Of a stretch of 64,000 bases of DNA, positions 28,277 through 35,564 are shown piece after piece; position 1 is the stretch's first letter, and each line of letters starts with the position of its first letter. The DNA lies in assembly GCA_964640175.1 (NCBI GenBank), contig CAZXFW010000002.1, forward strand, positions 1 to 64,000. Reading direction: 5' to 3'. Made by a program: the position numbers and the translations under genes. The stretch comes from JACKDX01 sp964640175 (GTDB lineage: Bacteria; Myxococcota_A; Polyangia; Polyangiales; GCA-016699535). The notes beneath the pieces were generated by a model. The model ran no database searches and had not been told where the DNA came from. It saw only the letters and a program-made list of their open reading frames with translations.

Positions 28277-28310
28277 AAAAAGGGCGCGCGTCCTTGGCAA
28301 GCCCTTTTTT
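28277..28310 (-). terminator. Rho-independent terminator after pilQ
   Basis: A 9-bp inverted repeat (arms 28277-28285 and 28301-28309) with GC-rich inner pairs (GGGC/GCCC) and an A/U outer stem, reading into a run of U on the minus strand right after the pilQ stop. It lies only about 12 bases before the aroKB start codon, so aroKB may be expressed partly by read-through. Confidence 0.6.
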
Positions 28311-28312
28311 AT

Positions 28313-30532
28313 CTACAGTCGCAATGCCTGATTTCGGTTAACGATGCGTGGCGTCAGAAAGATCAAGAGCTCACTACGCTCATCTCTGACACGGCGACGC
28401 TGAAATAGGACGCCAAGGATCGGAATATCTCCAAAAAACGGTACCTGATCCACGTTATGGCCCGTATTGCGCGAGTAGATACCACCAATAACTGCGGTAT
28501 TGCCATCATCCAAAAGCAGATCCGTTTCCGCCTCGCGCTTTAAGATAGCCGGATCACCACGCGAACCGGTCCGAGTAAAATCAGGCTCATCACGGGTCAC
28601 TTTGACATGCATGGCTACCGAGCCGTCGCTGGTCACATGAGGCCGCACCTGAAGCTGCAGCTTCGCTTCCTGAAACGCGGTTTGCACCCCCTGCGCGCTG
28701 ACCTGCGAATACGGAATCAATGTACCTTGCGCAATATGTGCCTGATGGTTGTCCAACGTGAGAATCCGTGGAGAACTGACAATACGCACCACACCATTTG
28801 CCTCAGCTGCACTGAGCCTTACGTTGATATTCACATTGCCATCGACACTACCAAAACTCATACCCAACGCACCACCCTGACCGTCACCCACCGTTGCAGG
28901 CAAGTTGACGGCATAGTTAGGCGTAGGCACAACGGCCGTAAACGGCGATAGCCCTTGCGTCGGAGATGAGCCAGGCAAGTAGTTACCACCTGCTGCCGTC
29001 ACATCGGAAGGAAACGCAAGCCCTGTAGGATTACCTGTAGCCGACGTCATCGCCACATCTCCACCCCACTGGATACCCACATCTTTGCTGTACTGACTCG
29101 TGGCCTCGACAATCCGCGCTTCCACGAGAACCTGAGGCGTTTGCGTATCCAAACTCCGCACAAGAGCCTCAACCTCTTCCAAGTTCTCCACCAAATCCCG
29201 AACCACCAACACGTTGGTACGCGCATCCACAGACACGCTTCCCCGCGTGCTCAAAAGCTCCGTAATTCGCGGCTGAAGATCCCCCGCCGTCGCATAACTG
29301 ACAGGAATGAGACGCGTTTCAAGCGGCGCAAGTTGTTCACGTTGCTTGCTTCGCGCAAGCGCCATCTCCGCCTCTTTCTCCAGCGTCGTGAGTGGCGCTA
29401 CTCGAATAATATTGCCTCGACGCACCATCCCAAGCCCCTTGGACTGCAAGATAAGCTCCAACGCCTGATCCCAGGGCACATCGCGCATTCGAATAGTCAC
29501 AGAACCCGTCACATCGTCGCTGGTAATGACATTGACGCCACCAACTTCCGCAAGCAGCCGCAAAATGTTGTGAATGTCCGCATCTTTGAAATCCAAATCG
29601 ATGCGACGCCCGGTATAACTGTTCGGCGCACCCGCTTTGGTTTGCATTGGCAAAGGAAACACAAACCCCGCTGCCTCATCGGCATCAATCTCTTTGCCTT
29701 CAGAATCCACCAGACCAGGCTCGGTGCCGATCGCACGCGAACGCCTCTGCGAACGCGCTTGATCATCCGAAGGCGCAAACAACCACACAATACGCTTTCC
29801 TTCACGAATTGCAGTCGCCGTGCCAAGACTCTCGCGATCCGCTTCCACGATGGCGCGCCCTCGATCTGTCCGCACTCGGATGGCACGTACGATAGAATCT
29901 CGCTCGCCCTGGATCTCCCGGGGCACATTGCTTGCCACACCTGCTCCTGGCAACTCCAAACGCGAGGGTTCGCTCAAGCTCGTAATGACGCGAAACTCCG
30001 CCGGCTTACTCAATTCAACCACGATTCGTTCCCGACCATCCCGTCGCTCCAAATGCACATCTTGAATCTGCACAGGACCTGAAGTTTCGTTACCAGCCAC
30101 TGGACCGGTTGATTTACGCGACGAAGTTTTTAAAGGCTCAAGCCGTACGACAATCTTCGAAGCATCCGCCCGCGCATGATACGTCACCGCTTGACGTGTC
30201 GTGACGTTGATTTTAACTCCCTGCGCGGTAGAGCTGCTGCTCGTATCAAGCACAAGTCCGGAATTTCCTTGCACACGCACACCGTCTTGCGCAAGCAACG
30301 TCCCGTTGACTTCAATTGCAACGACCGTCCCCTCGCGAAACGATTTGACGGTATACGTCGGAACTTTGAAATTGCCCTGAATCACAATATCCGCATGCTG
30401 GCCGTCACTTTTTGCCACCACCGTGACTGGCTGTTTGGGAGACGCTTTGGGCGTTGGCCTACCCTCGGTATAAGCCACGGAGCTCAACCCCATTAATATT
30501 GCAAAGCAGATACACACACGCCCTGTCCGCAT
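28313..30532 (-). CDS. pilQ: Type IV pilus secretin PilQ
   Basis: Outer-membrane secretin through which type IV pili extend, required for twitching/social motility. 739 residues from the ATG at 30532, which has GAGGAG upstream and a signal peptide (CICFAILMGLSSVAYTEG). Two AMIN-like domains occupy about 40-280. The secretin N0 (IDLDFKDADIHNILRLLAEVG, TGSVTIRMRDVPWDQALELIL) and N1 (RITELLSTRGSVSVDARTNVLVV) domains follow. The C-terminal secretin core ends with LLDDGNTAVIGGIYSRN and VPFFGDIPILGVLFQ. Last gene of the pilMNOPQ operon. Confidence 0.95.
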   Translation of the reverse strand: MRTGRVCICFAILMGLSSVAYTEGRPTPKASPKQPVTVVAKSDGQHADIVIQGNFKVPTYTVKSFREGTVVAIEVNGTLLAQDGVRVQGNSGLVLDTSSSSTAQGVKINVTTRQAVTYHARADASKIVVRLEPLKTSSRKSTGPVAGNETSGPVQIQDVHLERRDGRERIVVELSKPAEFRVITSLSEPSRLELPGAGVASNVPREIQGERDSIVRAIRVRTDRGRAIVEADRESLGTATAIREGKRIVWLFAPSDDQARSQRRSRAIGTEPGLVDSEGKEIDADEAAGFVFPLPMQTKAGAPNSYTGRRIDLDFKDADIHNILRLLAEVGGVNVITSDDVTGSVTIRMRDVPWDQALELILQSKGLGMVRRGNIIRVAPLTTLEKEAEMALARSKQREQLAPLETRLIPVSYATAGDLQPRITELLSTRGSVSVDARTNVLVVRDLVENLEEVEALVRSLDTQTPQVLVEARIVEATSQYSKDVGIQWGGDVAMTSATGNPTGLAFPSDVTAAGGNYLPGSSPTQGLSPFTAVVPTPNYAVNLPATVGDGQGGALGMSFGSVDGNVNINVRLSAAEANGVVRIVSSPRILTLDNHQAHIAQGTLIPYSQVSAQGVQTAFQEAKLQLQVRPHVTSDGSVAMHVKVTRDEPDFTRTGSRGDPAILKREAETDLLLDDGNTAVIGGIYSRNTGHNVDQVPFFGDIPILGVLFQRRRVRDERSELLIFLTPRIVNRNQALRL

Positions 30533-30699
30533 CGAGACTCCTCTGTCTGATAAAAAAGCTGTACCAATGATCGAATGCTGGCCGTTACAAAGGCAAATAA
30601 ACGACTTACACCCACACCCATCAAACGACACGAAACGCTGTGTTACCAAAAGAATTTTACAGCCACGATGAATTTTAGACGCACTACATACGCCCAGAA

Positions 30700-31317
30700 T
30701 TACTGAGTCCGAGCGCCTTCGTCACCCAGAGATAACACACGCGTAAGAGGCGGCTGATTGGGTGCCATGGGGTTATCGCGCGTAAGCACAATCTGCCCTG
30801 GTTGCCCGATTTTGGGATCTTCTCCGCGGACCCGAGAGACGCGCCAGTTAAGCATCAACGGAGGACTGTCGGAATCCACCTGAAGCACTTCAGGACGCCC
30901 CACAAAATCACCACGTTTGACAACATAACCCACACCCGTCGGATCCACGATCAGTGCACGCGGATCAGGAACACCACTGATGATGGCCGTCACCTTCATT
31001 TGATCAAGCCCGATGGAGGACATAACCACCTCACGCTGAGGAGAGTCCGTCAACTGTGCTTTAAAAATCTGGGCAAACGTCCGAAAGGGATCGCGGTTTT
31101 CTTCGGTCTCCACAAACACTTCATCGGGGTACTCAGGCTGAGTTTTCTCGGCCAACGGCGTAGTGGTGGTGCCGGGTGCTGTCGTAGCCGCTGGCGTTGC
31201 TGCGATGTTGGAAGCCCCACCGTCGCTGCCGCCACAGCCCACACCAAGGCATACCAACGCAGCTCCCACAGAAACATAGAGCACAGAACTCATCATGGCG
31301 TGCCAGCGTTGCCTCAT
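30700..31317 (-). CDS. pilP: Type IV pilus lipoprotein PilP
   Basis: 205 residues with signal sequence and lipobox (ALVCLGVGC). A Thr/Ala/Pro-rich linker follows, then the PilP beta domain: RDPFRTF, VVMSSIGLDQMKVTAIISG, PDPRALIVDPTGVGYVVKRGDFVG. It links inner-membrane PilNO to the secretin PilQ. The start overlaps the pilO stop (ATGA). The gap to pilQ is about 165 bases, larger than elsewhere in the operon, and includes no other gene. Confidence 0.93.
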   Translation of the reverse strand: MRQRWHAMMSSVLYVSVGAALVCLGVGCGGSDGGASNIAATPAATTAPGTTTTPLAEKTQPEYPDEVFVETEENRDPFRTFAQIFKAQLTDSPQREVVMSSIGLDQMKVTAIISGVPDPRALIVDPTGVGYVVKRGDFVGRPEVLQVDSDSPPLMLNWRVSRVRGEDPKIGQPGQIVLTRDNPMAPNQPPLTRVLSLGDEGARTQ

Positions 31318-31934
31318 GGGCTCCCTCCAGCAGGTGCCCCGCCTTGCGCAGCCGGCGCTTCACCTTCTCCCGGAAGACGTCGAAACGTTGTCGCTAACAC
31401 ATCGACTCGCAATATCACTTCATCTTGCGTCGAGACAGGCTCTCCTAACCGGATGTTTTCCATATTGATGGCACGCTCAAGCCTACCGATGTGATAGAAA
31501 AATTTGGCCAGTTGATGAAAGCGTCCACTCAACCGAAGTGACACAGGCACGCGCGTGTAATATTCCGCCTGCTCCTCGGGTCGCGGTTCAACCAACAGAA
31601 TCTTCAAGCCGCTAAGCTCAGCCACACGGTTAAGATCTTGCAAAAAGGCAGGCATCTCTGCACTTTGCGGCAGCCGTCGTAGGTTTTCTTTGTCGAGCGC
31701 CTCTCGCAAAGCGAGTTGATCACGCAAGGTGACATATTCTTTGCGTTGCTCCTCGGCAACCTGCAAATCCTTACCCAACACTTCCTGTTTTTTCTCAGCC
31801 TCGCCGATCGAACTAGACAGGCCCATGTACAGCACGAAATAAAACATCACGCTGACAAACACGAGAATGCCAACCAGAACGCCAATCTTGGCTCCGACAG
31901 GTAGCTTGGAAAAGCCTTTAGCGTCTAAGCCCAT
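31314..31934 (-). CDS. pilO: Type IV pilus inner-membrane protein PilO
   Basis: 206 residues: a short cytoplasmic N-terminus, one membrane helix (IGVLVGILVFVSVMFYFVLYMGL, shown in part), a coiled coil (about 45-90) and the ferredoxin-like periplasmic domain (FLQDLNRVAELSGLKILLVEP, VPVSLRLSGRFHQLAKFFYHIGRL). Forms a heterodimer with PilN. The start overlaps the pilN stop by one base, the stop overlaps the pilP start. Confidence 0.93.
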   Translation of the reverse strand: MGLDAKGFSKLPVGAKIGVLVGILVFVSVMFYFVLYMGLSSSIGEAEKKQEVLGKDLQVAEEQRKEYVTLRDQLALREALDKENLRRLPQSAEMPAFLQDLNRVAELSGLKILLVEPRPEEQAEYYTRVPVSLRLSGRFHQLAKFFYHIGRLERAINMENIRLGEPVSTQDEVILRVDVLATTFRRLPGEGEAPAAQGGAPAGGSP

Positions 31935-32575
31935 TAGTACCGCACCTTACATGTGACATCGAAAGCAATCATGCGCGAATCACCACTGGAAGTTTGCGAG
32001 GCCTCGCTTTTTTGGAGCGTGACTTCTTCAAAGTATTCACTGATCGCTAACCGCCTCAAAAACTCCGCGATGTCTTCGTTGGACTTCCCTTCTCCTACGA
32101 TGTGGCACTCGCGGTCCTCTTCTTGGAAGGACTTCAGCCACAGCCGCCGCGGATCCCAGTTGGGAGAAAATCCCGCCAACGGGTTATCTTCTCGTAGCTT
32201 AGCCAACCGCTCAGCATTAACCGTGGGCTGCCCACCCACACTTAAGACGCGCGCAAGCTCAAGCATGATATTGGTCGGGCCCTGTTGTGCTTTTTCAAGA
32301 TCATTAACGACAGTTTCTAGCCGCTTGCTCTTTTCCACCTTGGCTTTGACGGCATCCAAATCGGCACTCTGCTGTTTAAGCTCGTCGATTTTTCTTGAAA
32401 GTTCCCCGTTTCCCGCTTCGAGTTCCTCCAATTGATTACGCGACATCAAATAGGTCACGAGGAGCAATACGCACCACAGCACGCAGCCCCCTATATAAAT
32501 AGCACCCCACAGCTGGTTACTTCCCCCAGCGGAGAGTTGGCGTTCGGTACGGGGTAAGAGGTTAATCCGAATCAT
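31934..32575 (-). CDS. pilN: Type IV pilus inner-membrane protein PilN
   Basis: 213 residues from the ATG at 32575, which overlaps the pilM stop (ATGA) and yields the family N-terminus MIRINLLPRTERQ that binds PilM. A single membrane helix (IYIGGCVLWCVLLLVTYLM) is followed by a coiled coil (about 50-100) and the periplasmic domain. Partner of PilO in the alignment complex. Confidence 0.93.
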   Translation of the reverse strand: MIRINLLPRTERQLSAGGSNQLWGAIYIGGCVLWCVLLLVTYLMSRNQLEELEAGNGELSRKIDELKQQSADLDAVKAKVEKSKRLETVVNDLEKAQQGPTNIMLELARVLSVGGQPTVNAERLAKLREDNPLAGFSPNWDPRRLWLKSFQEEDRECHIVGEGKSNEDIAEFLRRLAISEYFEEVTLQKSEASQTSSGDSRMIAFDVTCKVRY

Positions 32576-33618
32576 TTTTCGCGCTCTTTCCGTAGCGCAA
32601 GGCCACATGCCACGGCTGCTTGCGTCGCCCTCATCCGAAGCTCTGTAAGATCCACCGTTTTGGGATCAGGCACTGCCAGCTGCAACGGATCGAGCAGTTC
32701 CACAGGAACTTGCGAGCCTTGCGCAATCGCGTCAAGCAACGGTCGCACATTGGAAGCACCCCCAGACACATAAATCTTATCGATAGAACGATCCCCACTG
32801 GTCGCAATGTAAAAATCCAAAGACCGTTGAATCTCACCTGCAAAACCGACTGCACCGTCGCGCACAATGTCTGCCACTTGCGGGGGAGTCGGCTGTGCGC
32901 TGTATCCACATTTGAACGCTTCGGCCTCGTCATAGCTCACCCCAAGACGCCGCTGAATTTCCGCAGTGATCGCATTGCCTCCACTGGTGATATCTCGAGT
33001 AAATGCCGTTACTCCGTTGGCAATCATGTTCAACGTCGCGATTGACGCCCCTAAATGTAAAAGCGCGATGGTCTGTCCCGCAGGAAAGCCACCATATGCA
33101 GCTTCAAAGCAGTTTTGCACCGTAAACGCATCCAGATCCACCACACGAGGCCGTAAACGCGCCTCAAAGGCCAAGTTGGTCAAATCCCCAATTTCCTCGC
33201 GCTTGGCTGCCACGAGCAACACTTCCATTTGCCCGGAGTCCGGCCGTTCTTGCAACACTTGATAGTCGATTTGCACATCGGCAATGTCAAAGGGAATGTA
33301 CTGCTCTGCCTCCCAATTGATCTGTTGAGCGAGCTCTTCTGCCGTCATCAGTGGGATCACAATTTTCTTGATGATGACACTGTGTCCACTGATACGCAGA
33401 GCCACGTCACGCCGTCGGGCTTTATGAAAAAGCTTGTTCAAGCCTTCCACAATGACCCCTGCATTCATCACATGGCCATCGACAATCGTCTGCGGAGGCA
33501 AAGGGTGATAGCCAAACCGCACCAACGAGCGTGCCCCCGCTCGACCTTCTTTGATCTCGCACACCTTGATCGAGCTAGAGCCGATATCAACGCCGACGAG
33601 ATTTTTCCCTTCCCCCAT
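32572..33618 (-). CDS. pilM: Type IV pilus actin-like protein PilM
   Basis: 348-residue cytoplasmic actin/FtsA-like ATPase. Phosphate-1 loop VGVDIGSSSIKVCEIKEG, a PilM-specific INWEAEQYIPFDIADVQIDYQVL, phosphate-2 LLHLGASIATLN, and the adenosine-motif IYVSGGASNVRPLLDAI. It docks PilN and organises the type IV pilus machine. First structural gene after the small HTH gene (11-base gap). Confidence 0.95.
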   Translation of the reverse strand: MGEGKNLVGVDIGSSSIKVCEIKEGRAGARSLVRFGYHPLPPQTIVDGHVMNAGVIVEGLNKLFHKARRRDVALRISGHSVIIKKIVIPLMTAEELAQQINWEAEQYIPFDIADVQIDYQVLQERPDSGQMEVLLVAAKREEIGDLTNLAFEARLRPRVVDLDAFTVQNCFEAAYGGFPAGQTIALLHLGASIATLNMIANGVTAFTRDITSGGNAITAEIQRRLGVSYDEAEAFKCGYSAQPTPPQVADIVRDGAVGFAGEIQRSLDFYIATSGDRSIDKIYVSGGASNVRPLLDAIAQGSQVPVELLDPLQLAVPDPKTVDLTELRMRATQAAVACGLALRKEREK

Positions 33619-33629
33619 GGGTGGCTATT

Positions 33630-33935
33630 TCACTCCTCTTCACCAAAGACACGCTTGGCATCTGCCAAACTCAAGCCCAAAGCTTCAAGGATTTTTCGCT
33701 TTGTGTCCATTCGGCAGCCATACCCCTTCTCGATACGGTCCACCGTTAATACAGAAAGATTTGCCCGACGGGCCAATTCTGCTTTAGAAACCATGCGTTC
33801 AATGCGTATACGCCGCACATTGTTCTCTTTTTTGGGGAGCGGCTTGCTCCGCGGCGCCGGCTTTGGAGCGTCAGCTGCTTTTGCCGCTGGCTCAGGCGCA
33901 GAGGAACTGTCATGGGAAGCTTTGGGATTATTCAT
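33630..33935 (-). CDS. Small XRE-like helix-turn-helix protein
   Basis: 101 residues. The first 35 are a Pro/Ala/Lys-rich flexible tail; the rest is a Cro/CI-type HTH (VRRIRIERMVSKAELARRANLSVLTVDRIEKG) with a dimer-like C-terminal helix (RKILEALGLSLADAKRVFG). Located 11 bases upstream of pilM in the same orientation, directly downstream of the predicted promoter, so it may regulate the pil operon and itself. The link to pilus control is inference from position. Confidence 0.85.
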   Translation of the reverse strand: MNNPKASHDSSSAPEPAAKAADAPKPAPRSKPLPKKENNVRRIRIERMVSKAELARRANLSVLTVDRIEKGYGCRMDTKRKILEALGLSLADAKRVFGEEE

Positions 33936-33978
33936 GATATGTGGGATAAACCATGGCTAGCAACATGACACCCCCCGA

Positions 33979-34006
33979 GTTATGGCGTCCCCATTCCCCA
34001 GGTCAA
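33979..34006 (-). promoter_or_regulatory. Candidate promoter of HTH-pilMNOPQ operon
   Basis: On the minus strand TTGACC (34001-34006), a 16-base spacer and CATAAC (33979-33984), giving a predicted start near 33972 and a leader of roughly 36 bases to the HTH gene. Confidence 0.45.
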
Positions 34007-34008
34007 GA

Positions 34009-34034
34009 ATAATTGTTAATTATACGATAATTGT
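34009..34034. promoter_or_regulatory. AT-rich direct and inverted repeat upstream of the pil promoter
   Basis: ATAATTGT occurs at 34009-34016 and again at 34027-34034 (18-base spacing). A perfect inverted repeat AATTAT-ACG-ATAATT occupies 34018-34032. The block sits directly upstream of the -35 hexamer for the pil operon and between two divergent genes, as expected for an activator or autoregulator site. Confidence 0.4.
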
Positions 34035-34195
34035 GTCTAACTTACACTTAATTGAATCAATTTTACTGAAAAATTCCACCTAAAATGCAATTAAAGCCTC
34101 TCCTCTTTCTTGGGGAAGCAATTTCAGTCCGCCCCAACGACAGAAAACTCCCACGGAGGTTGATCCTTTGCTATGAACGCCCATACTTGACGCCC

Positions 34196-35161
34196 ATGTC
34201 CAGAGCTTTCGCATCACGAGGGATTCTTTTAGTCAGCGCATTGTCAGGTGTTATCCTATGGGGAACACCGCATCGTGCATCGGCCGACAAACACCATGAA
34301 GTACGCTCCGGCCAAACGCTTTCCACCATCGCACGTCGCTACCACGTCAGTGTCAGCGCGCTGGCTTCTGCGAACGGCCTCACTTCCGAAACCCTTCTCA
34401 AACAGGGCACGACGCTTCGTGTTCCTGCACGCGGACAAAAGATCAATGCAAAACGTCCTCAAGGACGGCAAAGCGCTATTAATCTCTATCGTGTTTGCAC
34501 CAAAGAACGTCTACGCTTGCGTGTGCTCGATGAGCAAGGACGTGCCCGAAAAGCCGCACGCACCCAGCTGGCGCGTTTGCTCCGGCCTCGTGGCTCTAAA
34601 CGCACCCATCTCCCACATCCTCGGCTGCTCCAGTTGTTAAGCCGCGTATCCACCCACTTTGACGGACGAACACTCGTTGTGATCAGCGGCTACCGCACAC
34701 CGGGCAATCGGACGTCAAAAACCAGCAAACATACCCAAGGGCGTGCCATTGATTTTAAGATCGAAGGCATCTCCAACCGGGTCTTGCGCGACTATTTGCG
34801 CACCTTGCCCAACGTAGGCGTGGGATATTACCCGCGCAGTTCGTTTGTGCACTTGGATGTGCGTGCTAAGCCTGCCTATTGGGTGGACTGGGCTGGACCG
34901 GGCGAAGCGCCCATTTTCGAAAAGCGTCGTCAAGCACGAGACACGGAAGTTGAAAGCAACGGCGCGGAGGACGATGCCATCGAGCTTGAATCTTCAGAAT
35001 CTGAAATTCAACCGCCCTCTCAGGACTCTGACGACGCGCTCCGTGGCACAAAGACTGTGGCTCAAGAAGAACGGGACGACCGCAATCACGCGTCGGACTC
35101 GTCGCTCCTGCGCGAAATTCCTGATTCCGATCGTGCTCCCGCTCCCGTGGACGCTCCTTAG
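34196..35161 (+). CDS. Secreted LysM and M15/DUF882-type murein peptidase-like protein
   Basis: 321 residues from the ATG at 34196, which gives a signal peptide (FASRGILLVSALSGVILWGTPHRASA). A LysM peptidoglycan-binding domain follows (HHEVRSGQTLSTIARRYHVS... LKQGTTLRVPA, about 33-76). The middle is a DUF882/peptidase M15-like domain: VVISGYRTPGNR, SKHTQGRAIDFKIEG and YPRSSFVHLDVR, giving the His, Asp, His zinc ligands. Expected to be a periplasmic LD-/DD-carboxypeptidase or endopeptidase (YcbK/MepK-like). The last 75 residues are acidic, Ser/Glu/Asp-rich and likely disordered. The stop shares bases with the convergent lipoprotein gene. Confidence 0.85.
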   Translation: MSRAFASRGILLVSALSGVILWGTPHRASADKHHEVRSGQTLSTIARRYHVSVSALASANGLTSETLLKQGTTLRVPARGQKINAKRPQGRQSAINLYRVCTKERLRLRVLDEQGRARKAARTQLARLLRPRGSKRTHLPHPRLLQLLSRVSTHFDGRTLVVISGYRTPGNRTSKTSKHTQGRAIDFKIEGISNRVLRDYLRTLPNVGVGYYPRSSFVHLDVRAKPAYWVDWAGPGEAPIFEKRRQARDTEVESNGAEDDAIELESSESEIQPPSQDSDDALRGTKTVAQEERDDRNHASDSSLLREIPDSDRAPAPVDAP

Positions 35162-35397
35162 CGATCCTCGTCGTCGGTCGCGCCGTCGTCCGCTTCACAC
35201 TGCCCATCGGAGTCGTCTGCATCCTCTTCGATGCCACCATCGATACACGTATTTTTCGCTTCATCGGGGGCATGGGGAGGCTGAGGTTGAGGGCCGCCAA
35301 CGCACCCTGCCCCGCACGCCACAACGAGGTAGCCCACTGCTAAGAGCAACCGCCCGACATACCGTCGATAGTACTGGTGTGGAAAACACATCCTCAT
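35158..35397 (-). CDS. Small acidic putative lipoprotein
   Basis: About 79 residues from the ATG at 35397 (other in-frame ATGs at 35460, 35406 and 35391). A basic n-region (QYYRRYVGR), hydrophobic core (LLLAVGYLVVAC) and lipobox VVAC are followed by a Pro/Gln-rich spacer and a very acidic tail (GIEEDADDSDGQ). No recognised family and no ribosome-binding site that decides the start. Real but unassigned; the tail could bind cations, which is only a guess. Confidence 0.45.
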   Translation of the reverse strand: MRMCFPHQYYRRYVGRLLLAVGYLVVACGAGCVGGPQPQPPHAPDEAKNTCIDGGIEEDADDSDGQCEADDGATDDEDR

Positions 35398-35489
35398 GGC
35401 ACGCATTAAGTATGCACAGGTTATGCCAACTGTGAATGCCTTAAATCGTTCCAAAATCATTCAAGTTTTTGAAGACCCAGTCCGCGCCA

Positions 35490-35506
35490 TGGCACACTTT
35501 GGCACA
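35490..35506 (+). repeat. Two TGGCACA repeats at 10-base spacing
   Basis: TGGCACA at 35490-35496 and again at 35500-35506, one helical turn apart, in the 167-base gap downstream of the large kinase/sigma-54 regulator gene and upstream of the small lipoprotein gene. The same heptamer type, with the same 10-base phase, recurs upstream of the regulator gene (40605-40631). Confidence 0.5.
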
Positions 35507-35564
35507 TTTTGCGTCCTTTAAACCGGAAACAATCGCCCTGACCTGATTCAGGAGGAGGCATGTC

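Noticed and set aside
35490..35512. Sigma-54 promoter at the TGGCACA pair
   Set aside because: From either TGGCAC the -12 GC falls at the wrong distance, so it was kept only as a repeat.
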